This document shows positions 47,676-59,100 of a stretch of DNA of 64,000 nucleotides, one piece after another; within the stretch, counting starts at the first letter, position 1, and each line of letters begins with the position of its first letter. A model generated the notes under the pieces. The model saw nothing but the letters and a program-made list of their open reading frames with translations, had not been told where the DNA came from and made no database searches. The position numbers were made by a program, and so were the translations under genes. Origin of the DNA: JBBPYC01 sp038200275 (GTDB lineage Bacteria; Pseudomonadota; Gammaproteobacteria; Burkholderiales; Burkholderiaceae_C); assembly GCA_038200275.1 (NCBI GenBank), contig JBBPYC010000003.1, forward strand, positions 1-64,000, read 5' to 3'.

Positions 47676-48695
47676 ATGAAGAAAACGCAAATCGCCGCAT
47701 TCATCGCTGCCACAGCAATCGCGGGCACCTTGCATGCACAGACCCCGACCGCCGGCGCCATGCCGACTGCTGGCAATGCAGCTGCCTCGATGACTGCTCA
47801 GCAACCTATTGAGCAGGTCGTGCAGTGGCTCGAGCAGGCGGAAGCTGCCATGCGCAATAACGACCAAGCAACTGCGTCGCAGTTGCTCGAGCGCTCGGCT
47901 ACCCAAGTCGATCAGCAGTTGCAGCAAGCCAACGGCGACCGCAAGCAGAGCTTGATGGTGTTGCAGCAAAAGATTGCTGAAGCCCGTCAGGCGGTCGGTG
48001 CAAAAGATCCACAGGGCGTAACGCGACTGACACAGGCGCGCGAGCAAAGCTCAAGTTTCCAAGCCGATGCGCGGGCCCAGCTGCAGATCGACGTGCCAAA
48101 GCCGCAGGTCAGTGTGCAGCAAGCCAACCCAACGGTGCGCGTGCAGCAGGCAGCACCACAAGTGCAGGTGGACCCAGGCCGCCCGACCATCGAAGTCAAT
48201 CAGGCGGCACCGCAAGTGCGCGTGCAGATGCAGCAGCCGATCATCACGATCGACATGCCGCGACCCACCATCACGGTGTCGATGCCGGATCCGAAGGTGG
48301 CCGTGTCGATGCAGCAACCGAAGGTGACGGTCGACCAAGCACAGCCTACGGTGCGTGTCGAGCAAGGCCAGCCTCAGGTGCGTCTGAACGAGACCGCCCA
48401 GCCCACGGGTTTGATGGCGCAACCCGCGGCGCCTGCCCAGGTGACGGTCGCACCAGGTCAGCCGAAGGTTGAAGTCACGCAGCAGGATGCACAGGTCAAA
48501 GTGACACCCCAGCAGCCGATCGTCAACTACAAGGCAGCCGAGCCTGTGGTGAACGTGACGAACGCAGGCGAAGCGAAGGTTCAGTTCAACCAGACCGGCG
48601 AGCCCAAGGTCACGATTCGTCAGATGAACGCGGAAGAAACGCTTCGTGCAGCGTCGACGGCCCCGCCGGCAACGGCAGCCAGCGCTCCGAAGTGA
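47676..48695 (+). CDS. Exported protein built of nine-residue P-x-V-x-V repeats, unknown function
   Basis: The 339-residue protein has a signal peptide (MKKTQIAAFIAATAIAGTLHAQ, likely cut after AHA-type LHA-Q) and a helical Gln/Ala-rich segment (about 40-135). A repeat domain follows: prolines at 143, 152, 161, 170, 179, 188, 197, 206, 215, 224 and 233 are exactly nine residues apart, each followed by x-V/I-x-V. A second, less regular tract runs from about 254 to 314. Alternating beta-strand residues at this period suggest a beta-solenoid or elongated fibre. It is secreted at least to the periplasm. No family was recognised; a terminator follows. Confidence 0.8.
   Translation: MKKTQIAAFIAATAIAGTLHAQTPTAGAMPTAGNAAASMTAQQPIEQVVQWLEQAEAAMRNNDQATASQLLERSATQVDQQLQQANGDRKQSLMVLQQKIAEARQAVGAKDPQGVTRLTQAREQSSSFQADARAQLQIDVPKPQVSVQQANPTVRVQQAAPQVQVDPGRPTIEVNQAAPQVRVQMQQPIITIDMPRPTITVSMPDPKVAVSMQQPKVTVDQAQPTVRVEQGQPQVRLNETAQPTGLMAQPAAPAQVTVAPGQPKVEVTQQDAQVKVTPQQPIVNYKAAEPVVNVTNAGEAKVQFNQTGEPKVTIRQMNAEETLRAASTAPPATAASAPK
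48102..48398 (+). repeat. Tandem 27-bp coding repeat (eleven nonapeptides), first tract
   Basis: Eleven consecutive nine-codon units encode P-x-(V/I/L)-x-(V/I/L)-x4 with no length variation. The DNA units are diverged (different codons), so this is an old repeat kept by protein structure rather than a recent expansion. A second tract of about six or seven looser units lies at 48435-48629. Confidence 0.85.
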
Positions 48696-48702
48696 AAAAC
48701 TC

Positions 48703-48750
48703 GCGCAAGTGTAAATAGCTTGCGCTTCAGCCTAGGCTGAGCGCATGGCC
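48703..48750 (+). repeat. Dispersed repeat, degenerate intergenic copy with palindrome
   Basis: The 17-nt head GCGCAAGTGTAAATAGC (48703-48719) is followed by TTGCGCTT and the perfect palindrome CAGCCTAGGCTG flanked by GCGC. It lies just after the nonapeptide-repeat gene and before its terminator. It shares the ATAGC junction and the GC-rich centre of the family but is more diverged. Confidence 0.45.
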
Positions 48751-48758
48751 GTTCGACT

Positions 48759-48801
48759 GGCCGGCTGTGGGTGGATCATTCCACTTACAGCCGGCCTTTT
48801 T
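48759..48801 (+). terminator. Rho-independent terminator of the nonapeptide-repeat gene
   Basis: Stem GGCCGGCTGT/ACAGCCGGCC (48759-48768 with 48787-48796), extended inside by GTGGA/TCCAC, is followed by TTTTT at 48797-48801. It ends transcription from the plus strand before the convergent guaA gene. Confidence 0.9.
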
Positions 48802-48849
48802 CGTGCGCATACGGTTGGAGCCACGCCGCGAGCGTGGCAAGGCACCTCC

Positions 48850-50475
48850 TTACTCCCACTCGATCGTTGCTGGCGGTTTGCTGCTCACGTCATAGGTCAC
48901 CCGGTTGATGCCGCGCACCTCGTTGATGATTCGGCTTGAAACCTTTTTCAACAGCGCATAGGGCAGCTCAGCCCAGTCGGCCGTCATGAAGTCGCTGGTG
49001 TGCACGGCACGCAGCGCCACCACATACTCATAAGTGCGTCCATCGCCCATCACGCCGACGCTCTTGACCGGCAGGAAAACGCAAAAGGCTTGCGCCGTCA
49101 AGTCGTACCAGCTTTTGCCCGTTGCCTCGTCGATATGGCTGCGAAGCTCGGTAATGAAGATGTCGTCGGCTCGGCGCAGTAGGTCGGCATACTCCCGCCG
49201 GACTTCGCCGAGGATGCGCACGCCCAGGCCAGGCCCTGGGAACGGATGTCGATAGACCATGGCGTGCGGCAGGCCGAGCGCGACGCCTAGCTCGCGCACC
49301 TCGTCCTTGAACAAGTCACGCAGCGGCTCCAGCAGCTTCAACCCCAGCTGCTCTGGCAGACCGCCGACATTGTGATGACTCTTGATCGTGACGGCTTTTT
49401 TGCTGCCTTTGGCATCGACCTTGCCGCCGGACTCGATCACGTCCGGGTAGATCGTGCCTTGCGCCAGCCACGCGACGTGGCGCCCATGCGCGCTTTTAAT
49501 TTTGGCCGCTTCCGCCTTGAACACTTCCACAAACTCGCGGCCGATGATCTTGCGCTTGGCTTCCGGATCGGACACGTTGCGGAGCTGTCTCAGAAACTGG
49601 TCGCTTGCATCGACCCGCACCACATTCGCGTGCAGCTTGCCGGCAAACATGTCCATCACGACATCGCCTTCGTGCAGCCGCAACAGGCCGTGATCGACGA
49701 ACACGCAGGTCAACTGGTCGCCGATCGCGCGGTGGATCAGGGCGGCTGCAACGGATGAATCGACGCCGCCAGACAGCCCCAGAATTACCTCCTCGTCCCC
49801 GACTTGCTCACGGATCGCAGCCACCGCCTCCTCGATGTGATCTCGCATTACCCAATCCGCGCGCGCGGCGCAGATGCGGTGCACGAAGCGCTCAAGGATC
49901 GCACGGCCCTGCACGGTATGCGTGACTTCTGGGTGAAACTGCACGCCGTAGTAACCCCGCGCTTCATCGGCCATGCCCGCGATCGGGCAGCTTGGCGTGG
50001 ACGCCATCAACTTGAAACCGGGCGGCAGTTCGGCGATCTTGTCGCCGTGACTCATCCAGACTTTCAGCATGCCGTGGCCTTGCGGCGTCTCGAAGTCTGC
50101 AATGTCGGCCAGCAGCGCGGTGTGGCCACGCGTCCGCACTTCGGCATAGCCAAACTCACGGTGCGCGCTGGCTTCCACCCGGCCGCCCAGTTGCACCGCC
50201 ATCGTGAACATGCCGTAGCAAATGCCGAGCACCGGCACGCCGAGCGACCACACGGCTTGCGACGCGCGCAGTTGCTGCGATTCGTACGTCGATGCATGGC
50301 TGCCGGAGAGGATTACTCCTTTCAACGCACCGTCGGCAGCAAAATCACGCACCCAGTCGTCTTCTACGTCGCAGGGGTGCACCTCACAGTAGACGTGTGC
50401 CTCACGTACGCGACGCGCAATCAGCTGGGTGACCTGCGAGCCGAAGTCGAGAATCAAAATCTTGTCGTGCTGCAT
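48850..50475 (-). CDS. guaA: GMP synthase (glutamine-hydrolysing)
   Basis: The 541-residue enzyme has an N-terminal class I glutamine amidotransferase domain (nucleophile Cys in [16 protein letters not shown]), an ATP pyrophosphatase domain with P-loop [13 protein letters not shown], and a C-terminal dimerisation domain ([13 protein letters not shown]). It converts XMP to GMP, completing the pathway begun by guaB. Between the two sits kbp with its own terminator, so guaA probably has a separate promoter. It is slightly longer than E. coli GuaA because of a loop before [10 protein letters not shown]. Confidence 0.97.
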   Translation of the reverse strand: MQHDKILILDFGSQVTQLIARRVREAHVYCEVHPCDVEDDWVRDFAADGALKGVILSGSHASTYESQQLRASQAVWSLGVPVLGICYGMFTMAVQLGGRVEASAHREFGYAEVRTRGHTALLADIADFETPQGHGMLKVWMSHGDKIAELPPGFKLMASTPSCPIAGMADEARGYYGVQFHPEVTHTVQGRAILERFVHRICAARADWVMRDHIEEAVAAIREQVGDEEVILGLSGGVDSSVAAALIHRAIGDQLTCVFVDHGLLRLHEGDVVMDMFAGKLHANVVRVDASDQFLRQLRNVSDPEAKRKIIGREFVEVFKAEAAKIKSAHGRHVAWLAQGTIYPDVIESGGKVDAKGSKKAVTIKSHHNVGGLPEQLGLKLLEPLRDLFKDEVRELGVALGLPHAMVYRHPFPGPGLGVRILGEVRREYADLLRRADDIFITELRSHIDEATGKSWYDLTAQAFCVFLPVKSVGVMGDGRTYEYVVALRAVHTSDFMTADWAELPYALLKKVSSRIINEVRGINRVTYDVSSKPPATIEWE

Positions 50476-50497
50476 GCGGTGGTGAGACAGAGGAAAT

Positions 50498-50522
50498 GAA
50501 AAAGGCCAGGTTGCCCTGGCCT
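50498..50522 (-). terminator. Terminator after kbp
   Basis: On the minus strand the stem AGGCCAGG/CCTGGCCT with a GCAA tetraloop (50522-50503) is followed by a T-run (complement of the A-run 50499-50503). It lies 31 bases after the kbp stop and just before the guaA start. Confidence 0.88.
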
Positions 50523-50552
50523 GTTCGGTCTGTACGGCGTCGCCGTCTGGGG

Positions 50553-51050
50553 TCAGGCCTGCGCCGGAATGCGCAGGTTCTGGCCCGGATAGATTTTGTC
50601 CGGATGGCTCAACATCGGGCGGTTCGCCTCGAAGATCTGCTGGTATGCATTGGCATTGCCGTAGAAGTCTTTGGCGATCTTCGACAGCGTGTCGCCTTTG
50701 GCGACCGTGTAGTACTTGCTCTCGTCGGCCGGTTCGGTGGTCTGCAACTGGTCATCCACATTGGCCACACCGTCCACGTTGCCGCAACACAGCACGATCT
50801 TCTCGCGGGTCGCCTGGGTATCCACCGTACCGGCGACTCGCACCGTCCGGTCAGCGCCGTTGAAAGCGATCGTCAGATCATCGGCCGGCAGATTTTGCGT
50901 GCGCAAATAAGTTTTGATCGCGTCAGACGCCGCCGAATTGGCCGCTGTGGCCTTGTCGGCATTGCTTGGCTCGGCCATTGCTGCTTCGACTTCAGGCTTC
51001 TTGTGAAACAGCTTTTCGCCGGCTTCCTTGAAAAACGAGATGAGACCCAT
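50553..51050 (-). CDS. kbp: BON-LysM protein, potassium-binding protein Kbp (YgaU) homologue
   Basis: The 165-residue protein has the N-terminal [15 protein letters not shown] typical of YgaU, a BON domain (about 40-105) and a C-terminal LysM domain ([35 protein letters not shown] ... [13 protein letters not shown]), split here for length. E. coli Kbp is a cytoplasmic K+ sensor; no signal peptide is present here either. A -10-like TATAAT (51100-51095, minus strand) lies 45 bases upstream. The gene sits between guaB and guaA. Confidence 0.9.
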   Translation of the reverse strand: MGLISFFKEAGEKLFHKKPEVEAAMAEPSNADKATAANSAASDAIKTYLRTQNLPADDLTIAFNGADRTVRVAGTVDTQATREKIVLCCGNVDGVANVDDQLQTTEPADESKYYTVAKGDTLSKIAKDFYGNANAYQQIFEANRPMLSHPDKIYPGQNLRIPAQA

Positions 51051-51185
51051 GGTGTAATTTCCTTGTTGACTTCGGGGAGAACGCGTTTTAACGGATTATA
51101 AAAGTGGGCTTCAAGTTGCTCTCGCGGCCAATCGCACCAAGGTGCGTGCTTCAGCCGACTGCGGATGTAGCCAAGCAGACAGCGC

Positions 51186-52655
51186 TCAGTCCGCACGGTA
51201 GTTCGGTGCTTCCTTTGTGATCTGCACGTCATGCACGTGGCTTTCACGGATCCCCGCGTGGCTGATCTGGACGAACTCGGCGCGGTCACGCATTTCATCC
51301 ATCGTTGCGCAACCGCAGTAACCCATGCTGGCGCGCACGCCGCCGGCCATCTGATACACGATCGACAGCATCGACCCTTTGTAAGGCACCCGGCCTTCAA
51401 TGCCTTCGGGCACGAGCTTGTCGGCATTCGGATTGCCGGTGCTGGATTCCTGGAAATAACGGTCTGCGCTGCCTTGCTGCATCGCACCGATCGAGCCCAT
51501 GCCGCGGTAGCTCTTGTAGCTGCGACCCTGAAACAGAATCACTTCACCGGGCGCCTCTTCGGTGCCGGCAAACACGCCGCCCATCATCACCGTACTCGCG
51601 CCGGCCGCGATCGCTTTGGCGATATCGCCGCTGTATCGCACGCCGCCATCAGCAATCAACGGCACGCCGGAGCCCTCAAGCGCCACAGCCACATTGTCGA
51701 TTGCAGTGATCTGCGGCACGCCCACGCCAGCGACGATGCGCGTGGTGCAGATCGAGCCCGGACCGATGCCGACCTTGACGGCATCGGCGCCGGCTTCGGC
51801 CAGTGCAAGTGCTGCCGCGCCGGTCGCGATGTTGCCGCCGATCACATCCACCGCCGGGTAATTGCGCTTGACCCAGCGCACGCGTTCGATCACGCCCTTG
51901 CTGTGCCCATGCGCGGTGTCCACCACGATCGCGTCGACGCCAGCCGCGACCAGCGCCTCGACGCGCTCTTCGGTGCCCTCACCCACCCCCACCGCAGCGC
52001 CCACGCGCAGCTTGCCGTGGGCATCGCGCGCTGCGTTCGGAAAGCTGGTCTGCTTGGTGATGTCCTTGACAGTGATCAAGCCCTTCAGTGCGAACGCATC
52101 GTTGATGACCAGCAACCGTTCGAGCTTGTGCCGATTTAGCAGCGCTTTGGCTTCTGCGAGCGTCGTACCGTCCGGCACCGTCACCAGCTTGTCGCGCGGC
52201 GTCATGATCTCCCGCACCTTGACGTCATAGCGGGTCTCAAACCGCAGGTCGCGCCCGGTCACGATGCCCACCACCTGGCCGCCGTCGCAGACCGGAAAGC
52301 CCGACACACCGAGCTGCTCGGATAACTGCATCACCTGCAGCACCGTGTGCTCCGGCGTAATCACGACCGGATCGCGCAGCACGCCGCTCTCGTACCGTTT
52401 GACCTTGGCAACCTGCGCGGCCTGCTCCTTCGGCGTCAGGTTCTTGTGCACTATGCCGATGCCGCCCTCTTGCGCAATCGCGATCGCGAGCCGGGCTTCC
52501 GTCACGGTGTCCATCGCTGCCGAGACCAGCGGCAGGTTCAGCTCGATCCGGCGCGAAAAGCGCGAGATGAGCGAGACGTCTTTGGGCAACACGCTGGAGA
52601 ACGCTGGAACCAGCAAGATGTCGTCGAAAGTCAGTGCGTGTCCAAGCAGCCGCAT
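51186..52655 (-). CDS. guaB: IMP dehydrogenase
   Basis: The chosen start is ATG 52655, giving 489 residues beginning [17 protein letters not shown], the standard N-terminus. The TIM barrel with catalytic Cys loop [13 protein letters not shown] is interrupted by two CBS domains (about 95-205), and the flap residues and MGSIGAM motif are present. It oxidises IMP to XMP, the committed step of GMP synthesis. A -10-like TACAAT (52684-52679 on the minus strand) lies close upstream. It is divergent from the DUF4124 gene. Confidence 0.97.
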   Translation of the reverse strand: MRLLGHALTFDDILLVPAFSSVLPKDVSLISRFSRRIELNLPLVSAAMDTVTEARLAIAIAQEGGIGIVHKNLTPKEQAAQVAKVKRYESGVLRDPVVITPEHTVLQVMQLSEQLGVSGFPVCDGGQVVGIVTGRDLRFETRYDVKVREIMTPRDKLVTVPDGTTLAEAKALLNRHKLERLLVINDAFALKGLITVKDITKQTSFPNAARDAHGKLRVGAAVGVGEGTEERVEALVAAGVDAIVVDTAHGHSKGVIERVRWVKRNYPAVDVIGGNIATGAAALALAEAGADAVKVGIGPGSICTTRIVAGVGVPQITAIDNVAVALEGSGVPLIADGGVRYSGDIAKAIAAGASTVMMGGVFAGTEEAPGEVILFQGRSYKSYRGMGSIGAMQQGSADRYFQESSTGNPNADKLVPEGIEGRVPYKGSMLSIVYQMAGGVRASMGYCGCATMDEMRDRAEFVQISHAGIRESHVHDVQITKEAPNYRAD

Positions 52656-52773
52656 CGCCGAGTTCCCAAAAACAGCGCATTGTACCGATCGGGCTTTTCG
52701 TGAAGAATTCACCGGTCCGGTGTGCAGACGTTTTGCGGCTGCAGTCCGCACCAGCCCTAGACTCGCGCGCATC

Positions 52774-53271
52774 ATGACGAAAACCCTTTCATCAATCGCT
52801 GTTGGCATCGCGCTCGCCTGTGGGTGCATTGCAGGCGCCTCGGCTCAGTACAACTGGCTCGACAAGGACGGCCGCAAGGTCTACAGCGACCGGCCACCGC
52901 CGTCGGGCATCAGCGAAAAGGATGTGTTGAGGCGGCCCAACATGGCCGCCGGGGCGCGGCAGGCCGCTGTGCCGGCCTCGGCAGGAAGCGCAGAGACGCG
53001 CGCTGCAAAGCCCGATCAGGCGCAAGAAATGGCCGTGAAAATGAAGCAGACCGACGACGCGGAAGCCGCTCGCAAGCAGTCCGAGACGGATCGTGTGGCG
53101 CGCGTGAAAAGCGAAAACTGCCTGAGAGCGCAACAAGCGCAGGCTACCTACGCTTCAGGCGTGCCGCTGTCGCATGTGAACGCCCAAGGCGAGCAGGAGC
53201 AACTCAGCGACGCTGCACGGTCACTCGAGACCGAGCGACTCGGCTCGATCATGGCTTCTAACTGCCACTGA
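52774..53271 (+). CDS. Exported DUF4124-domain protein
   Basis: The 165-residue protein has a signal sequence ([24 protein letters not shown]) and then the DUF4124 motif [19 protein letters not shown], a short beta-hairpin common in betaproteobacterial envelope proteins. A charged helical region (about 85-125) and a C-terminal region follow, with single cysteines near 114 and 164 that could pair. Function unknown; this family is often found next to guaB in Burkholderiales (recalled context). It is divergent from guaB. Confidence 0.82.
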   Translation: MTKTLSSIAVGIALACGCIAGASAQYNWLDKDGRKVYSDRPPPSGISEKDVLRRPNMAAGARQAAVPASAGSAETRAAKPDQAQEMAVKMKQTDDAEAARKQSETDRVARVKSENCLRAQQAQATYASGVPLSHVNAQGEQEQLSDAARSLETERLGSIMASNCH

Positions 53272-53323
53272 CGCGATCGCACAGCAGCGCAAAGCGCGCC
53301 AGCCGCGGGCGGCGTCCGATCGG

Positions 53324-53569
53324 TCAGGCGCCGACCGCATCCTTCACGCATTTGGTCGAGAAAGACTTCTTCGCAGCACCGGCGAGCTTCTTGTCGGCTG
53401 CCTGCATGTCACAAGTCGCTGCTGCGTCCTGCTCACACTTCTTCAAAAACGACGTTTTGGCGGCACCTGAAAGCTTTTTTTCGGCCGCGGTGGCGGAACA
53501 GCTTGCGTTCTGCGCGAAAGCGGGGGCTGCAAAAGCGAATGTGAGCGCAACGATCAAGGAATTTTTCAT
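53324..53569 (-). CDS. Secreted PsiF-repeat protein
   Basis: From ATG 53569 the protein is 81 residues: a signal peptide (MKNSLIVALTFAFAAPAFA-Q) and two PsiF-type repeats, CSATAAEKKLSGAAKTSFLK-KC and CDMQAADKKLAGAAKKSFST-KC, each with a conserved cysteine pair. PsiF of E. coli is phosphate-starvation inducible with unknown role. Periplasmic location is expected. It is convergent with the DUF4124 gene (52 bp). Confidence 0.82.
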   Translation of the reverse strand: MKNSLIVALTFAFAAPAFAQNASCSATAAEKKLSGAAKTSFLKKCEQDAAATCDMQAADKKLAGAAKKSFSTKCVKDAVGA

Positions 53570-53682
53570 GGTCTGCGGCGTGAAGTTTTGAGGGTTCAAG
53601 GAGCAACTGGGCGGTTGCAGTGTACGACGAGCCTGCCCGATTCAGATCGATTTCTCCCCGCCCGTGAAGTAGTTGCCGGCGA

Positions 53683-54072
53683 TCAGCGCTGCACTACACC
53701 CGGCGTCTTCGCGGCGGCCCCCGTGCGGCGCTCGTCGGCAAACAGCCCGGTGCCCCGCGGTCCCTGCTGCGCAAAACGCTCGCGTCTTGCGGTCTTCGGA
53801 TCCACCAGCAACGGCCGGCACAGTTCGATGCGGTCCCCAGAGACAAGCGCGGACGATGCAGTCGCTCGCCGGCCCCAAATCGAAATGGTCAGCGTGGGTC
53901 GGTCCGCGGGTTTGCAGATGTCAGCCAGCGCAGGCGCTGCCAACGCATTGGCGACGGTCGCTGGCACACCCAATTCAAGCTCGACAGCGCGCACGTCGCG
54001 CGCAGTCGCCGCGTAGACCACCGTCACATGCATCCATGCGGCCGCAACCACCTCCGCTTGGGCATCAGACAT
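53683..54072 (-). CDS. RnfH family ubiquitin-like protein
   Basis: The 129-residue protein has the beta-grasp RnfH/RatB region MHVTVVYAATARDVRAVELELGVPATVANAL ... DRIELCRPLLVDPKTARR (about 14-95), quoted here as two ends of one domain. It overlaps the ratA stop by 8 bp, the usual ratA-rnfH pair. The role is unclear: the family is found with rnf electron-transport genes or with ratA. A Gly/Ala/Arg-rich tail follows the domain. Confidence 0.85.
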   Translation of the reverse strand: MSDAQAEVVAAAWMHVTVVYAATARDVRAVELELGVPATVANALAAPALADICKPADRPTLTISIWGRRATASSALVSGDRIELCRPLLVDPKTARRERFAQQGPRGTGLFADERRTGAAAKTPGVVQR

Positions 54073-54502
54073 AGATCACATCGGCACGCCGCACGAACGC
54101 ATCGACCAGACTGCTGGCAATCTTGTCGAAGACCGGTCCCACCAGCATCGACAGCGCAGTGCTCTTGAAACCGTATTCAAGCGCAAGCGCTACCTTGCAC
54201 GCGTTGCCGTCGGTGCCGACCGGGCTGAAAGTCCAGGCCCCGTCCAGCTTCGAAAACGGCCCTTTCACGAGCCGCACGTCGACCTGGCGACCGGCCACGT
54301 GGGTGTTGCGCGTGACGAATCGCTGATGGATGCCGCCAAAGGCAAGGCCGATCTCCGCGGTAACGCCGTCGGAGTGCGTCTCGAGCACCGTTGCGTGGTC
54401 GCACCACGGCAAAAACGCTGGGTACTGTGAGACATCGGAGACCAGATCGAACATCTGCTGCGGCGAATGCCAGATCAATACCGACTTGTGAACAGTTTTC
54501 AT
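54065..54502 (-). CDS. ratA: RatA/COQ10-type START-domain protein
   Basis: The 145-residue START-like protein begins [39 protein letters not shown], with the hydrophobic-cavity strand [14 protein letters not shown] and C-terminal amphipathic helix ([15 protein letters not shown]). Homologues are annotated as ribosome-association toxin RatA or as coenzyme-Q-binding COQ10-like proteins; the second view fits its wide conservation. It is divergent from smpB (112 bp). Confidence 0.9.
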   Translation of the reverse strand: MKTVHKSVLIWHSPQQMFDLVSDVSQYPAFLPWCDHATVLETHSDGVTAEIGLAFGGIHQRFVTRNTHVAGRQVDVRLVKGPFSKLDGAWTFSPVGTDGNACKVALALEYGFKSTALSMLVGPVFDKIASSLVDAFVRRADVIYV

Positions 54503-54614
54503 ACAATGGAAGTGCGCATTTGCTCAAATCATTTTAGGGAGCGAAGCCGCCACGACTGCCGCCCCTCGGCACGCGCCAGCCGGCGCGCTTTCTTTCTCTC
54601 TGACCTCACTTCTA

Positions 54615-55094
54615 ATGGCCGACACACCGGATCGCACAGCGTCGGCGCGCATTGCCGACAACAAGAAAGCGCGCTACGACTATTTCGTCGAAGAGCGCTT
54701 CGAGGCCGGCATGGTGCTGGAAGGATGGGAGGTCAAAGCTGCCCGCGCGGGCAAGGTACAGCTCACCGACGGCTACGTGGTGGTGCGCGACGGCGAGCTG
54801 TTTCTGATCGGCTGCCAGATCAATCCGCTGAACACCGCCTCCACCCACGTAAACCCGGACAACGTCCGCACCAAAAAACTCCTGCTGCACAAGCAAGAAA
54901 TCGAGCGGCTGATCGGCAAAGTGGAGCAGCGCGGTTTCACCTTGGTACCGTTGAATCTGCACTGGAAAGCGGGTCGTATCAAGTGCGACATTGCGCTGGC
55001 CAAGGGCAAGGCCGAACACGACAAGCGCGACACGATCAAGGACCGCGAAGGCAAGCGTGAGGTTGAGCGGGCGATGAAGAGCCGCAATCGCTAG
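54615..55094 (+). CDS. smpB: SsrA-binding protein SmpB
   Basis: The 159-residue beta-barrel protein has family signatures [34 protein letters not shown] and [24 protein letters not shown]; the C-terminal basic tail ([13 protein letters not shown]) inserts in the empty mRNA channel. It delivers tmRNA to stalled ribosomes. The ssrA gene itself was not seen in the window. An imperfect CGCCC/GGGCG hairpin follows at about 55109-55122. Confidence 0.96.
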   Translation: MADTPDRTASARIADNKKARYDYFVEERFEAGMVLEGWEVKAARAGKVQLTDGYVVVRDGELFLIGCQINPLNTASTHVNPDNVRTKKLLLHKQEIERLIGKVEQRGFTLVPLNLHWKAGRIKCDIALAKGKAEHDKRDTIKDREGKREVERAMKSRNR

Positions 55095-55130
55095 CCAGCT
55101 TTTCATAACGCCCTCCTCGGGCGACCCTTT

Positions 55131-55191
55131 ATCAAATGAATCAGTGCCCACTGCGCGCCTGATAAGCGTTTTTAGCTACTCTTTTGGTAGC
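55131..55191 (-). repeat. Dispersed 17-mer-led repeat, intergenic copy
   Basis: On the minus strand the head GCTACCAAAAGAGTAGC (55191-55175) is a perfect inverted repeat in its arms (GCTAC/GTAGC). It is followed by ACGCTTATCAGGCGCGC and the tail CTGATTCATTTGAT. It fills the gap between smpB and the convergent DMT transporter gene, ending one base before the latter's stop codon. Confidence 0.7.
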
Positions 55192-55192
55192 A

Positions 55193-56098
55193 TCACACCG
55201 TGGGAGGCATTTGCTGCAACGTGGCCCGATTGCGCCCTTTCCAGCCGAGCAGTTCATTGACAAGCAGCGCCCCGATAACCACCGCGCCCCCAATCAGCAC
55301 CTCAGGCAGCGGCACCTCCCCAGCGCCGAGCCAGGCCAGCGCGATGCCGAAGATCACTTCCAGCAGGGCCAGCAGCGACACCTCCGCTGCGGCCAGCACC
55401 CCCGCGCAAACCACCGCGAGCACGCAAGGGACGGCAAGCTGAAACGTGCCAAGCGCGGCGAGCAATGCAACGTCGTGCGCGTTGGCCTGGAGCGGCCACG
55501 CAAACGGAAGCATGACCGCAGCCGAGATCGCTGCACCGATCAACACGGCAGGTACTAGGTCTACCTTGCGGCCCGAGCTGCGACTGCGCTGGACGAGCGT
55601 CCAGTTGATCGCACCGGCAATCGGCACCGCCAATGCGACCAACGTGCCGAGCCACTCGCCCTGGCCGAGCTTGGCCGCATACATATAACCAATGCCCAGG
55701 CCTGCAGCGCCGATCGCACCCCATGTGCGTCCTGGCAAGCGGTGGCCAATGAACACCCGCGCCACCAGCGCCGTGAAAAGGGGCCCAGCTGCCAACGTCA
55801 CCAGCACGTTGGCGGTCGACGTCAAAGTCAACGCGATCATGAACGCGGTGAACATTGCCGCCCAGCACAGGCCGCACACCCAGAGCGTAATGCCGCCTGA
55901 GCGCAGCGCCGACCACAACGCTCGGCCCTGCCACAGCGGAAGGATGGCGAGCAGGGCGAGCAGACTGAACGCACTGCGCCAGAACGTGATCTCAAACGCC
56001 TGCGCCTGCTCAAGACTGCGTGTGGCGACACCCGCCGTCGACCACAGCAGTGCGCATAACACCATGACGCAGGCCGCTTGGGTATGGCCGAGCTTCAC
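55193..56098 (-). CDS. DMT/EamA family transporter
   Basis: From GTG 56098 the protein is 301 residues with about ten hydrophobic segments in two EamA repeats (ACVMVLCALLWSTAGVATR; GAINWTLVQRSR in the centre), the usual size. A TTG at 56239 would add 47 non-hydrophobic residues. The GTG overlaps the stop of the small upstream ORF (GTGA), which supports this start. Substrate unknown. It lies downstream of typA on the same strand. Confidence 0.82.
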   Translation of the reverse strand: MKLGHTQAACVMVLCALLWSTAGVATRSLEQAQAFEITFWRSAFSLLALLAILPLWQGRALWSALRSGGITLWVCGLCWAAMFTAFMIALTLTSTANVLVTLAAGPLFTALVARVFIGHRLPGRTWGAIGAAGLGIGYMYAAKLGQGEWLGTLVALAVPIAGAINWTLVQRSRSSGRKVDLVPAVLIGAAISAAVMLPFAWPLQANAHDVALLAALGTFQLAVPCVLAVVCAGVLAAAEVSLLALLEVIFGIALAWLGAGEVPLPEVLIGGAVVIGALLVNELLGWKGRNRATLQQMPPTV

Positions 56099-56297
56099 GA
56101 GCGTCGGGTTGGGCTGATCAAAGAATGCACGAGGTGTCCGCGCGTCGCAGTGTCCGGCTGCTGGCGCATGCAGGCATACACCGCATAGTCCAAGATGGGT
56201 TGAAGGGCAGACTCCGCCGAGCCAGATGCCCCGCCCCAAGTGGGCCGGAGCGCGGGGAAGTCGACTGAAGCGAGCAAAGCCTTGGCTGAGCGCGTGA

Positions 56298-56301
<4 letters not shown>
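56095..56301 (-). CDS. Possible small ORF linking typA and the DMT transporter gene
   Basis: This is a 68-codon frame from TTG 56301, overlapping the typA stop (TTGA), to TGA 56095-56097, overlapping the GTG start of the transporter. The product (AKALLASVDFPALRPTWGG ... DYAVYACMRQQ) matches nothing I recognise. The overlaps at both ends are what translational coupling would look like, but the TTG lacks a clear ribosome-binding site. It could also be an untranslated spacer. Confidence 0.3.
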
Positions 56302-58129
<1,828 letters not shown>

Positions 58130-58133
<4 letters not shown>

Positions 58134-59098
58134 GAGGTGGGTTCGCACATAAGTGCGTTCGAGAGATGGATTTGCTGGATTTCGATCGGGTTCAGCAGGC
58201 GCCCCGGGATCAGTTCTTTGGCTTTGACGTGGGCGGTGCCGAGGAAGCTCTTGGCCAGATCGAACACCGCGATCTGCTCGCCGTCGGCCCAGTCGCCGCG
58301 GCGGCGCAGGCCCGACAAAAAGCGCCCCGCGTCCTCCGCGATGAGCGAGATCCGGCGATGTGCAGCGACGAGCGATTCGATCGGCAGCAGCGCGGCGATG
58401 CGCGCCTGCTCATCCAGTGCCTCCAGTTGCGCGAGCGTGATGCATCGCGGCGCATCGAACCCGCCGGCCGACGTGCGCCGCAGCGCCGTCAGATGCGCGC
58501 CGCATCCGAGCACTTCACCAATGTCCTCGGCCAGCGTCCGGATGTAGGTGCCCTTGCTGCACTTGACTTCAATTTCAATAGCAAAGGGTTCAGCATCCAG
58601 CTGCGCTTGCACGACTTTCAACTCAAGAATCTCGACGTCTCTGGCTTCGCGCTCGACCTCGATGCCTTCGCGCGCGTACTCATAGAGTGCGCGGCCGTCT
58701 TTCTTCAGCGCGCTGTGCATCGGAGGGATTTGACGGATCCGGCCGGTGAAGCGCGCGATGGCTGCGGCCAACTGGTCTGGCGTCACAACGACCGCCCGCG
58801 TCTCGATCACGTCGCCTTCTGCGTCGCCGGTGCTGGTGCGCACGCCCAGGCAAAGCGTGGCCCGATAGGCCTTGTCCGCGTCCAGATGCAACTGGCTGAA
58901 TTTGGTCGCCGCACCGAAGCACAGCGGCAACACCCCGGTGGCCAGCGGATCCAGCGTGCCCGTGTGGCCGGCTTTTTCCGCGCGCAACAGCCATTTGGCT
59001 TTTTGCAGCGCCTGATTGCTCGACAGTCCCAGCGGCTTGTCCAGCAGCAACACCCCATGCACCGGGCGCCGGTGCACCCGCGTGCGTGGCGTGCTCAC
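58130..59098 (-). CDS. truB: tRNA pseudouridine-55 synthase
   Basis: The 322-residue enzyme has catalytic Asp in [15 protein letters not shown], the [11 protein letters not shown] motif, [15 protein letters not shown] and a C-terminal PUA-like region. It modifies U55 in the T loop of tRNAs. A low-GC stretch at 58560-58600 ([10 protein letters not shown]) has a possible antisense copy of the dispersed repeat head (ACTTCAATTTCAATAGC on the plus strand, 58566-58582). It is 2 bp after rbfA in the nusA-infB operon. Confidence 0.96.
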
Positions 59099-59100
59099 CG

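Noticed and set aside
48102..48629. Regular spacing that might be read as a CRISPR or satellite array
   Set aside because: The period is 27 bp without spacers, the DNA units are diverged, and the regularity is in the encoded nonapeptides, so it is a coding repeat. No CRISPR array was seen in the window.
53683..54502. ratA-rnfH as a toxin-antitoxin system
   Set aside because: The pair is a conserved housekeeping neighbour of smpB, and RatA has a COQ10-like lipid-binding fold; the toxin label rests on annotation tradition.
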